NCBI RefSeq assembly: GCF_014384765.1
Contig: NZ_JACRSP010000001.1
Span: 1-64,000, forward strand
Direction of reading: 5' to 3'
DNA length: 64,000 bases
Origin: Feifania hominis
GTDB taxonomy: Bacteria; Bacillota; Clostridia; Oscillospirales; Feifaniaceae
In this document: positions 15,992 through 23,624 of the stretch, in pieces
Position numbering within the stretch: position 1 is the stretch's first letter
Layout of the letters: every line of letters starts with the position of its first letter
Made by a program: the position numbers and the translations under genes
The notes under the pieces: model-generated
Databases searched by the model: none
The model's input: only the letters and a program-made list of their open reading frames with translations
Told to the model about the DNA's origin: nothing

Positions 15992-16480
15992 ATGCGTGAC
16001 GAATCGTGGCGTACGAACGATATCGAAAACGCGGTCAGAAAATATGCCGATATGGTGTACCGTATCGCGCTTGCCCGCACACGCAGTGAATCCGATGCAC
16101 AGGATGTGTTTCAGGAGGTCTTTCTGCGCTACTGCAGGCACCGCGACAAATTGACCGACGAGACCCATGAGCGCGCTTGGCTTGCGCGGGTGACAATCAA
16201 CTGCTCAAAGAGCCTGCTGCGCTCGGCGTGGAACCGGAGAACCGTGCCGCTCGACGAGAGTCTGCCCTTCTGCGAACCGGAGGCGAGCGGAGTCTACGAG
16301 GCGGTCATGGCGCTGCCGGTGAAGTACCGCACAGTTGTCCACCTGCACTACGGCGAGGGCTTTACGCTCAGTGAGATCGCGCAGACGCTTCACACCAACG
16401 AAAATACCGTAAAAACCCGGCTGCGCCGCGCCCGCGAGCAGCTGCGCACGACCCTGAAAGGAGAGAGGGACGATGTTTGA
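15992..16480 (+). CDS. RNA polymerase ECF sigma factor
   Basis: A 162-residue group 4 (ECF) sigma-70 factor. Region 2 (about 10-75) contains KYADMVYRIALAR, ESDAQDVFQEVFLRY and the WLARVTINCSKSLLRS helix. Region 4 (about 105-155) contains LPVKYRTVVHLHYGEGF, a LSEIAQTLHTNENTVKTRL helix-turn-helix and a basic end. The ATG at 15992 follows AAAGGGGTG; upstream in-frame starts would lie in or beyond the promoter. The gene overlaps the serpin gene by eight bases, the arrangement normally seen for a sigma factor and its anti-sigma factor. Confidence 0.92.
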   Translation: MRDESWRTNDIENAVRKYADMVYRIALARTRSESDAQDVFQEVFLRYCRHRDKLTDETHERAWLARVTINCSKSLLRSAWNRRTVPLDESLPFCEPEASGVYEAVMALPVKYRTVVHLHYGEGFTLSEIAQTLHTNENTVKTRLRRAREQLRTTLKGERDDV

Positions 16481-17882
16481 AGAGTACCGCAGAGCGGCCG
16501 AGAAGATTCACGCGCCGCAATCGCTCGTTCAGACTGTCATACAGAACACAGAGAAGAAAAGAAACAAACCGCGCGCCTGGCGCTATGGAGCGGCGCTTGC
16601 CGCCGTGGCGCTGGTGCTCACCGTGTCCATTCTGCTCTGGCAGAGCGCGCCGGTGGCCTATGCCATCGCCGAGCCGGAGTACCCCGGACGAGTGAAATTC
16701 GACGACTATGAGGCCTCGCGGGAGAAGTGGTCCATCGAGCTTGACGAGGAGTTTCTTAATAACCTCGGCGGCTTTTCCTACCGGTCGGCGGGCGTGCTCG
16801 CCGACGCGGGGGAGAAAAATGCCATGTATTCGCCGCTGAGCTTCTATATGGCCCTCGCCGTGCTCGCACAGAGCGCTTCGGACGAGACACAGCAGGAAAT
16901 TGTCGCGGCGCTCGGCATGCGGAGCATCGACCAGATCGAATCGCAGACCGCAAAGCTCTACCGCAGGCTCTACACCGACAATGAGATCGGCCAGCTCAAA
17001 ATAGCAAGCTCGCTCTGGTTTGCAGAGGGTCTGAATGTCAAAGAGGCGTTTCTGGAGCAGACCGCCCGGAATTACTACGCCGGCTCCTACCGGGCGGACT
17101 TCTCAAGCGGCGAGGCCGCGCAGCGCATGGCAAAGTGGGTGTCGGACAACACCGGCGGCCTGCTCGGCGGCGACCCTGCGGCGCTTCAGAGCGACCCGAT
17201 GACGCTGATGAGCATTTTGAACACCGTCTACTTCCACGACGAGTGGGTCGACCGCTTCAACGCCGACAGGACGGCTGAGGACACCTTTTATCTCGCCGAC
17301 GGCAGCACGGTGCGCTGCGACTTTCTCAACAGCCGCTATTCGAGCCACGGCTACGCGCACGGCGACGGCTACACCCGCTCGAGCCTCTCCTTTAAAAACG
17401 GCTCAAGGATGGTGTTTGTGCTGCCCCACGAGGGCGTCACGCCCGAGAGCATTCTAAGCGACCCCGACCGCCTGCGCGCCGCCCTCACAGGCGAGGGAGC
17501 GCAGGAGAGCGGCGGAATGGGCGAGGTAGTTTTCCAGATTCCGAAGTTTGACTTTTCCACCGATCTCGACCTCACAGCGCTCGCGCGTGAGCTCGGCATC
17601 GAGCGCGCCTTTTCGGCGGACGCCGAGTTTGACAATCTCCTGGACGGCCCGCAATTGCTCGAGTATCCGCTGTCAGTCGGTTCCATGCGGCAGCAGACCT
17701 CAATTGCGATCGATGAGAACGGCTGCGAGGCGGCGGCGTTCACCCGCATCGACTATACGGGTGCGGCCATGCCCGAGGGACGGGCCGACATGATCTTAAA
17801 TCGGCCGTTTCTCTTTGCCGTCACGGGAATTGACGATGTGCCGCTCTTCATCGGCGTGGTCAACAACCCTATTTTGCAATAG
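16473..17882 (+). CDS. Membrane-anchored serpin with anti-sigma-like N-terminus
   Basis: A 469-residue protein in three parts. Residues 1-37 are cytosolic, with the form of short anti-sigma segments of Firmicute ECF systems (YRRAAEKIHAPQSLV followed by a basic KKRNKPRAWR). Residues 38-56 form one membrane helix. Residues ~90-469 are a full-length serpin with NTVYFHDEW near 250-258, the VVFQIPKFDF strand and the RPFLFAVTG ending. The reactive-loop hinge is DENGCEAAAF (414-423), close to the inhibitory consensus, with Cys418 at the P14 position where Thr or Ser is usual. Predicted topology puts the serpin outside. The overlap with the sigma gene and the missing separate anti-sigma gene suggest that this protein is the anti-sigma factor. 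The pairing is inference; the domains are seen. Confidence 0.88.
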   Translation: MFEEYRRAAEKIHAPQSLVQTVIQNTEKKRNKPRAWRYGAALAAVALVLTVSILLWQSAPVAYAIAEPEYPGRVKFDDYEASREKWSIELDEEFLNNLGGFSYRSAGVLADAGEKNAMYSPLSFYMALAVLAQSASDETQQEIVAALGMRSIDQIESQTAKLYRRLYTDNEIGQLKIASSLWFAEGLNVKEAFLEQTARNYYAGSYRADFSSGEAAQRMAKWVSDNTGGLLGGDPAALQSDPMTLMSILNTVYFHDEWVDRFNADRTAEDTFYLADGSTVRCDFLNSRYSSHGYAHGDGYTRSSLSFKNGSRMVFVLPHEGVTPESILSDPDRLRAALTGEGAQESGGMGEVVFQIPKFDFSTDLDLTALARELGIERAFSADAEFDNLLDGPQLLEYPLSVGSMRQQTSIAIDENGCEAAAFTRIDYTGAAMPEGRADMILNRPFLFAVTGIDDVPLFIGVVNNPILQ

Positions 17883-17884
17883 GA

Positions 17885-17931
17885 ACAAGAAATACGCCGC
17901 GGCAGATTATCTGCCGCGGCGTATTTCTTGT
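17885..17931 (+). terminator. Bidirectional terminator between serpin and MATE genes
   Basis: A perfect 21-bp stem (17885-17905 with 17911-17931) with a 5-base loop stands between two converging genes. The arms begin and end with A- and T-rich runs. Confidence 0.92.
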
Positions 17932-17956
17932 TTGGAATCTATCCGGCTGAATGCAT

Positions 17957-19333
17957 TCAAGATGCCGGCCCAACCGGCTGAGCCGACGGTTCGCGAAGAC
18001 TCTCATAAGCCGCGGTACGCCCCGGACCTGAGCGGTAAAAGAGCATCGACATCAAGGCGGCAACGGACCAGCCGATCGGCCACGCGCTCCAGATCCCCAC
18101 TGTACCCCAGACGGTGGACAGGGCGGCGGCCAGCACCACCCGAAGGGCCAGATCAGTAAATGTTGCAGCCATAAAGGGCTTCATCTTTCCCGCCCCGCGC
18201 AGAATACCGTCGGCCACAAGCTTTGCGGACACAACAAAGTAAAATGGCGCAAGCATACGAAGAAACTCGATCCCGGCCCGAACGGCTGTCCCGGTGGGAT
18301 TGTCTAGAAAGAGCCTCAGCAGCTGACGCCCGCCAAAGAAATAGCCGGCAGCCAGTGGAACACAGAGCAGCCAGACCATTTTGAGCCCGGCGGAAAAGCC
18401 CTGCTTCACCCGCTCGGGCTTCTGCGCGCCGATGTTCTGGGCGGTGAAATTTGAAATGCCGTTTCCGAGCGTGGTAAAGGAAGTGATCACCAGATTGTTG
18501 AGTTTTACCGCCGCGCAGTAACCGGCCATAACACTCGGCCCAAATCCGTTGATGACACCCTGAATGACGATGTTGCCCACCGAGATGAAGCTCTGCTGCA
18601 GCGTGCTTGGAATGGCAATGAGAGCGATTCTCTTTAAGAGGCCCCAGGAGTAGACCGGCACAGGCTCGGGTGTGACAATGCGGGCCAGACGCCGGAAGAT
18701 GACCCATACCGCCAGAACACAGCTGACCCCCTGACAGAGGAACGTTGCCCAGGCGACGCCGTCGACTCCCATGTGAAATGCCGTGACAAAGAGAATGTCA
18801 ACGGCAATATTGGACAGCGAAGACGCCGCCAGAAACAGAAAGGGGGTACGCGAATCGCCGAGCGCCGAAAAAATACCGGTTGAAACATTGTAGAAAAACA
18901 TAAAGGGAAGACCGAGAATGTAGATGTTCAAGTAGAGCTTTGAATCAGCCATGACTTCGGCCGGTGTCCGAATCAGCTCAAGCAGGCCGCCGCTGAAAAG
19001 CAGCCTGCCGGCCATGAGAGCCGCACAGAGTACGGCGCTTGCAAGCAGGGTGGTGTAGACCGCCGTCTTCATCTGTGTGTAGCGCCTTGCTCCAAAGAGC
19101 TGCGAGACGATCACCGAACAGCCGATGTTACAGCCAAAGGCAAACGCGATAAAAATCAGCGTGACCTCATAGCTGTTTCCAACTGCGGCCAGAGCATTTT
19201 CGCCGATGAATTTGCCCGCCACCAAACTGTCGGCAATGTTGTACAGCTGCTGAAAGACAATGCTGCCGAACAGGGGCAGACAAAACTTCCACAGGACGGT
19301 TTCGGGTCTTCCTACGGTCAGGTCTCTGTTCAT
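17957..19333 (-). CDS. MATE family efflux transporter
   Basis: A 458-residue protein with about twelve hydrophobic segments and MATE signatures: the N-terminal PLFGSIVFQQLYNIADSLVAGKF stretch (start) and the CNIGCSVIVSQLFGARRY and GNGISNFTAQNIGAQKPERV repeats, which mark the two homologous six-helix halves. Family members export cationic drugs or metabolites by sodium or proton antiport. The ATG follows GAGAGAGGTATGAG. It is transcribed divergently from a LysR regulator, which probably controls it; the substrate is unknown. Confidence 0.94.
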   Translation of the reverse strand: MNRDLTVGRPETVLWKFCLPLFGSIVFQQLYNIADSLVAGKFIGENALAAVGNSYEVTLIFIAFAFGCNIGCSVIVSQLFGARRYTQMKTAVYTTLLASAVLCAALMAGRLLFSGGLLELIRTPAEVMADSKLYLNIYILGLPFMFFYNVSTGIFSALGDSRTPFLFLAASSLSNIAVDILFVTAFHMGVDGVAWATFLCQGVSCVLAVWVIFRRLARIVTPEPVPVYSWGLLKRIALIAIPSTLQQSFISVGNIVIQGVINGFGPSVMAGYCAAVKLNNLVITSFTTLGNGISNFTAQNIGAQKPERVKQGFSAGLKMVWLLCVPLAAGYFFGGRQLLRLFLDNPTGTAVRAGIEFLRMLAPFYFVVSAKLVADGILRGAGKMKPFMAATFTDLALRVVLAAALSTVWGTVGIWSAWPIGWSVAALMSMLFYRSGPGRTAAYESLREPSAQPVGPAS

Positions 19334-19408
19334 CTTCTCATACCTCTCTCACAGGGGTTGTTTTTGGCACTGTCCTGTATTATACTCGGCATATTGAGAG
19401 ATGAAAAA

Positions 19409-19434
19409 TATATAGTTAATATATTAATTATATA
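19409..19434. promoter_or_regulatory. Palindromic operator candidate between MATE and LysR genes
   Basis: A 26-bp AT-only inverted repeat with 12 of 13 matching base pairs lies in the 125-bp gap between the divergent genes, 25 bp before the LysR-type start. LysR proteins bind inverted repeats in such gaps. The AT-rich sequence could also be promoter material, so the assignment is tentative. Confidence 0.5.
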
Positions 19435-19458
19435 AATTTAGTATGATGAGGGGTAACA

Positions 19459-20352
19459 ATGCCGGTCAACTTTGAATACTACCGTATTTTTTACCATGTG
19501 GCAAAGTATAAGAATCTGACCCAGGCGGCTGCGGCGCTGATGAGCAGCCAGCCCAATATTACGCGCGTGATCAACATTCTCGAGAGGGAACTCGGCTGCC
19601 GGCTGTTCATCCGTTCCAACCGCGGAGTCCGTCTGACTGCGGAGGGGGAGCAGCTCTACAGCCGCGTTGCGGCAGCCTGCGAGCAGCTTCAGCTCGGCGA
19701 GGCCGAGCTGGCACAGAGTATGAGTCTGGAGAGCGGAACGGTACGCATCGGTGCGAGTGAGACCGCTCTGCACGGACTGCTGCTCGGCGTGCTGCGGGAG
19801 TTTCACGAGCAGTATCCCAACGTGAGATTGAAAATCAACAATTACTCAACCCCTCAGGCGCTCAATGCTCTGCGAAGCGGCCAGATTGACTTTGCAGTGG
19901 TCACAACGCCGACAGGGGCCGCAGAGGGTATGAGACAGATTTCCCTGAAGCCCTTTCAGGACAGCCTGATTGCGGGAGAGAAGTTTGCCGCTCTGTCGGG
20001 GAGAACGCTCCATCTGTCGGAGCTCTCGCAATACCCGTTGATCATGCTCGCGCAGGATACGGGCACCTTTGCCTTTTACAATCGGTTCTATCTGGACCAC
20101 GGAGTGGTCCTGGAGCCGGATATGGAGGCGGCCACATCGGATTTGATTCTGCCGATGATCCGCAACAACCTCGGCATCGGATTTCTGCCGCGCGAGTTTG
20201 CAACACGCGCGCTGGCCGAGGGGGAGGTCTTTGAGCTTAAGCTCTATGAGCGGATCCCGCAGAGGTCGATCTGCCTGGTTCTCGACACCCACCGGGCAAT
20301 TGGCGCCGCAGGCCGCCGCCTGCAGGAGATGTTGAGCGCCGCCCGCGCCTGA
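19459..20352 (+). CDS. LysR family transcriptional regulator
   Basis: A 297-residue regulator with an N-terminal winged helix-turn-helix (residues ~6-64, with FYHVAKYKNLTQAAAALMSS and LERELGCRLFIRSNRGVRLT) and a C-terminal periplasmic-binding-like effector domain (about 90-290). It diverges from the MATE transporter gene and probably regulates it and itself through the operator between them. The effector is unknown. Confidence 0.93.
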   Translation: MPVNFEYYRIFYHVAKYKNLTQAAAALMSSQPNITRVINILERELGCRLFIRSNRGVRLTAEGEQLYSRVAAACEQLQLGEAELAQSMSLESGTVRIGASETALHGLLLGVLREFHEQYPNVRLKINNYSTPQALNALRSGQIDFAVVTTPTGAAEGMRQISLKPFQDSLIAGEKFAALSGRTLHLSELSQYPLIMLAQDTGTFAFYNRFYLDHGVVLEPDMEAATSDLILPMIRNNLGIGFLPREFATRALAEGEVFELKLYERIPQRSICLVLDTHRAIGAAGRRLQEMLSAARA

Positions 20353-20357
20353 TGAAA

Positions 20358-20390
20358 ACAAAAGCGGCGGCAGAATGCCGCCGCTTTTGT
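20358..20390 (+). terminator. Bidirectional terminator between LysR gene and metA
   Basis: A perfect 15-bp stem (20358-20372 with 20376-20390) with a GAA loop has an A-rich left edge and a TTTTGT right edge. Its right end touches the stop codon of the converging metA gene. Confidence 0.9.
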
Positions 20391-21325
20391 CAGCGCGAAG
20401 ACCGGGTGAAGTCCTGCGCGTCGAGGTCGTAGGGCGTCTCCTGGTAGACGCAGTAGTTCAGCCAGTTTAAAAACAGGGCGTTGCTGTGCGCGCGCCAGAT
20501 GACGCGCGGGCGCTCGGAGGGGTCGTCGCCGGGGTAGTAGTTGCGGGGGATCTCAATGGGAAGCCCCTTTTTGACGTCGCGCCTGTACTCGCGGTCGAGC
20601 GTGTCGTAGTCGTATTCGCTGTGGCCGGTGACAAAGACCCGGCGCCCGTCGCGGCTGGCGACGAGATAGACCCCCGCCTCGTCGGACGAGGCCAGAATCT
20701 CGAGGTCGCGCACCTTGGCAATGTCGGCGGCGCGCACTTCGGTATGGCGGCTCTGCGGGGCGTAGAACACGTCGTCAAAGCCGCGCAGCAGTTTGTTTCG
20801 CGGCTTGAGAACCCGGTTTTCAAACACGCCGAACATCTTCTTCGGCAGCGGGTACTTGTTGACGCCGTAGTAGTGGTAGAGGGCAGCCTGCGCGCCCCAG
20901 CAGAGATAGATGGTGCTGTAGACATTACGGTCGGCCCAGTCCATGATGCGGCAGAGCTCCTGCCAGTACTCAACCTGCTCAAACTCCTTGAGCTCGACCG
21001 GCGCGCCGGTGACGATGAGACCGTCGAACTTCTCCGTGCCGATGTCGTCAAAGGTGCGGTAGAAGCTCTCAAGATACTGGCGCGTCGTGTGTTTGGGGGT
21101 GTGGCTCGCGGTGTAGAGAAGCGTGACCGACACCTGAAGCGGCGTGTTTCCGATCAGACGCAGAAGCTGGGTCTCGGTCACCTCTTTGGTGGGCATCAGA
21201 TTCAAAATTGCGATCTTCAGCGGACGGATGTCCTGCGTCACGGCGCGGTTCTCGGTCATGACGAAGATATTCTCTTTGGCGAGTGTTGCGGCGGCTGGCA
21301 GATCGTTTGGTATTTTGACCGGCAT
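20390..21325 (-). CDS. metA: Homoserine O-acetyltransferase, MetA type
   Basis: A 311-residue member of the MetA family, which activates homoserine for methionine synthesis. The catalytic Cys142 sits in [10 protein letters not shown] and the catalytic His in [10 protein letters not shown]. The acyl-CoA-choosing position 111 is Glu (in GAPVE). Glu111 is reported to mark acetyl-CoA users in this family and Gly111 marks succinyl-CoA users, so O-acetylhomoserine is the likely product. It starts MPVKIP after a GGAGGGAC site. No SAM riboswitch or T-box was seen in the ~140 bases upstream, and no other methionine gene is present in the window. Confidence 0.93.
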   Translation of the reverse strand: MPVKIPNDLPAAATLAKENIFVMTENRAVTQDIRPLKIAILNLMPTKEVTETQLLRLIGNTPLQVSVTLLYTASHTPKHTTRQYLESFYRTFDDIGTEKFDGLIVTGAPVELKEFEQVEYWQELCRIMDWADRNVYSTIYLCWGAQAALYHYYGVNKYPLPKKMFGVFENRVLKPRNKLLRGFDDVFYAPQSRHTEVRAADIAKVRDLEILASSDEAGVYLVASRDGRRVFVTGHSEYDYDTLDREYRRDVKKGLPIEIPRNYYPGDDPSERPRVIWRAHSNALFLNWLNYCVYQETPYDLDAQDFTRSSR

Positions 21326-21467
21326 GGAACGTCCCTCCGTATCGAAATTCGGCTGTTTTCAGCCATGGGATTATGGTAATGGATTTGCCTGTCAAATGCA
21401 AGAGCCGGGCGAAAAAATCCTCTTTTGCGCCCCTTTTTTCAAAAATGGCGCAGGGATAAGAAATGTG

Positions 21468-21496
21468 TTGACATCGCGCGCGCGGATGGGTATAAT
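21468..21496 (+). promoter_or_regulatory. Sigma-A promoter of yceD-rpmF
   Basis: TTGACA at 21468-21473 and TATAAT at 21491-21496 with a 17-base spacer form a consensus sigma-A promoter, 29 bases before the yceD start. Confidence 0.92.
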
Positions 21497-21524
21497 ATTA
21501 TGCGTATCTGATGTGAGGTGTAGT

Positions 21525-22028
21525 ATGCTCTTAGATATTTCGAGAGTGCTCAAAACCGAGGGCGAACGGCTCGGTTTTCGCTATGAACTGGACCTGAGCG
21601 GCTGTGAGGCGGCCATTGGCGAATACCCGTTCACCGAGCCGGTTGAGGTTTCGGGCTCTGTCGAAAACAGAGCTTCCACCGTGCGGCTTTCGATGTCGAT
21701 TCGCGGCGTCTGCCACACAAGGTGCGACCGGTGTCTGAGGGAACTCAGCGAGCCGCTCGATCTCACATATGAAAACTACGTTGTGACGCAGCTCAACGAG
21801 GAGGACAACGACACGCTTCTTCTCATTGAGAACAATACGGTCGATCTCGACGATCTCACGGTGACCCATATCATCCTGAATCTGCCGATGAAGCACCTCT
21901 GCCGCGAGGACTGCAAGGGCCTCTGCCCGACCTGCGGCAAAGATCTTAACGACGGCCCCTGCGCCTGTGACCACAGGTCGATTGACCCACGTCTTGCGGT
22001 CCTGAAAGAACTGTTAAAAGAAGAGTAA
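21525..22028 (+). CDS. yceD: YceD family protein (DUF177), 23S rRNA accumulation protein
   Basis: A 167-residue protein of the YceD/DUF177 family, which in other bacteria is needed for normal 23S rRNA levels. The C-terminal half has paired cysteines (CHTRCDRCL and later CKGLCPTCG), as in clostridial members. The ATG at 21525 follows GTGAGGTG. The longer upstream frame crosses the promoter. It is directly upstream of rpmF, the conserved neighbourhood. Confidence 0.88.
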   Translation: MLLDISRVLKTEGERLGFRYELDLSGCEAAIGEYPFTEPVEVSGSVENRASTVRLSMSIRGVCHTRCDRCLRELSEPLDLTYENYVVTQLNEEDNDTLLLIENNTVDLDDLTVTHIILNLPMKHLCREDCKGLCPTCGKDLNDGPCACDHRSIDPRLAVLKELLKEE

Positions 22029-22058
22029 CGAAGGTTTCGATAGAAGGAGGTTTTTAAA

Positions 22059-22241
22059 TTGGCAGTACCGAAGAGAAAAGTATCGAAGGCGCGCAGAGAC
22101 AAGAGACGCTCGAGCGTCTGGAAATTGGATGCGCCGACCCTGGTGAAATGCCCGCAGTGCCATGAGCTGACCGCTCCGCACAAAGTCTGCGGAACCTGCG
22201 GATACTACAAGGGTGTCCAGGTCATCAAAAAAGAGGCTTAA
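22059..22241 (+). CDS. rpmF: Ribosomal protein L32
   Basis: A 60-residue L32 protein with the usual AVPKRKVSKARRDKRRS start and a zinc ribbon (CPQC and CGTC). It is a structural protein of the large ribosomal subunit. The start is TTG after a perfect AGAAGGAGG site. It follows yceD by 30 bases and is followed by a terminator. Confidence 0.96.
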   Translation: MAVPKRKVSKARRDKRRSSVWKLDAPTLVKCPQCHELTAPHKVCGTCGYYKGVQVIKKEA

Positions 22242-22255
22242 GCAAAGACCGAAAG

Positions 22256-22288
22256 ACGGGGGAAAGCGCCAGCGCTTCCCCCGTTTTT
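22256..22288 (+). terminator. Terminator after rpmF
   Basis: Arms at 22256-22269 and 22272-22284 pair with a single bulge and a 2-base gap, followed by five T residues. Confidence 0.88.
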
Positions 22289-22307
22289 AATGTGAGGTGA
22301 CAAGGAC

Positions 22308-23615
22308 TTGGCGATTCCCATCAAATCGGTGAGTGCGGGCAGTCCTGCCGACGGCCGGATTTTACCCGGCGAGGCGCTCGTGCGCATCAACGGCATGGAG
22401 ATTCACGACGTGCTCGACTATATGTACTACTGCACCAACCGCAACCTCTCCATCGAGGTTCTCACGCCGGCCGGAAAGCTGCGCTCGGTGCGCGTGAGAA
22501 AAGCCGAGTACGACGAGCTCGGGCTGAACTTTGAGACCTATCTGATGGACGGGCAGAAAAGCTGCAAAAATCACTGTATCTTCTGCTTTGTCGACCAGCT
22601 CCCGCGGGGGATGCGAAAGACGCTCTACTTCAAGGACGACGATGCGCGCATGTCGTTTCTGATGGGCAACTACATCACCATGACCAACCTCACCGACGAG
22701 GACATCAACCGACTGATCCGGCTCAAGATCAGCCCGATCAACATCTCGGTGCAGGTGACCGACGATGAGCGCCGGGTGATGATGATGAAAAACCCAAACG
22801 CCGCCGGCTGCCTTGCGCGCATGCAGAAATTTGCCGCCGCGGGCATTCGGATGAACTGCCAGATCGTCCTGTGCAAGGGGATCAACGACGGGGCGTATCT
22901 CGAGCGCAGCCTTCAGGATCTGATCGCGCTGCACCCGTATGTCAACAGCATTTCGGTCGTGCCGGTCGGGCTTACGAAGTACCGGGAAAAGCTCTATCCG
23001 CTCGAGCCCTTTTCGCCGTGTGAGGCGCGCAGCGTCATCGAACAGGTGAATCAAATCGGGGACGCGGCGAAAAAGAAGACGGGCTCGCGCGTTGTGTATC
23101 TGGCGGATGAATTCTATCTCAAAGCGGGTATTCCCATTCCGCCGGACGAATACTATGAGGAGTATCCGCAGCTCGAAAACGGCGTCGGCATGATGCGCAT
23201 GATGCGCGTGGAGTTTGACGCGGCGTTCGCTCTGCTCGACGAGTCGGAGCGCGAGCGCCGCTGCACCATTGTCACCGGCCGCGCGGCAGGGGAGTTCATT
23301 CGCGGCCTTGTTGACGAGCTGAAGACAAAATGGCATAATTTAAGCTGTGACGTGGTCGTGGTGGAAAACGAGTTTTTCGGCCCCATGATCACCGTGACCG
23401 GCCTTGTGGTCGGGCAGGATATTTTGAGAGCTCTGCGCGGGCGCGAGCTCGGCGAGGAACTCATTGTTCCGGCGCAGATGCTGCGCTATGACCGCGACCG
23501 TTTCCTTGACGACGTGCTCGTCACGGATCTGGAGCGGGAGCTGAACACCAGGGTCGTCATCCAGGAGCTGGACGGCGGCGAATTCATTGATACGGTCCTC
23601 GGCATCGGGGATTGA
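22308..23615 (+). CDS. DUF512 family radical SAM protein with PDZ domain
   Basis: A 435-residue protein with an N-terminal PDZ-like domain (about 1-65), a radical SAM core with CKNHCIFC (CX3CX2C) near residue 84 that should bind a [4Fe-4S] cluster, and a C-terminal DUF512 domain. The family is widespread in Firmicutes, often next to der, as here, and its function is unknown. The start is TTG at 22308 after GAGGTGAC, 20 bases beyond the rpmF terminator. der begins 10 bases downstream. Confidence 0.86.
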   Translation: MAIPIKSVSAGSPADGRILPGEALVRINGMEIHDVLDYMYYCTNRNLSIEVLTPAGKLRSVRVRKAEYDELGLNFETYLMDGQKSCKNHCIFCFVDQLPRGMRKTLYFKDDDARMSFLMGNYITMTNLTDEDINRLIRLKISPINISVQVTDDERRVMMMKNPNAAGCLARMQKFAAAGIRMNCQIVLCKGINDGAYLERSLQDLIALHPYVNSISVVPVGLTKYREKLYPLEPFSPCEARSVIEQVNQIGDAAKKKTGSRVVYLADEFYLKAGIPIPPDEYYEEYPQLENGVGMMRMMRVEFDAAFALLDESERERRCTIVTGRAAGEFIRGLVDELKTKWHNLSCDVVVVENEFFGPMITVTGLVVGQDILRALRGRELGEELIVPAQMLRYDRDRFLDDVLVTDLERELNTRVVIQELDGGEFIDTVLGIGD

Positions 23616-23624
23616 GGAGGTAGT

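Noticed and set aside
21326..21467. A SAM riboswitch or T-box before metA
   Set aside because: The minus-strand leader is short, without the SAM-I core or T-box motif and without a terminator.
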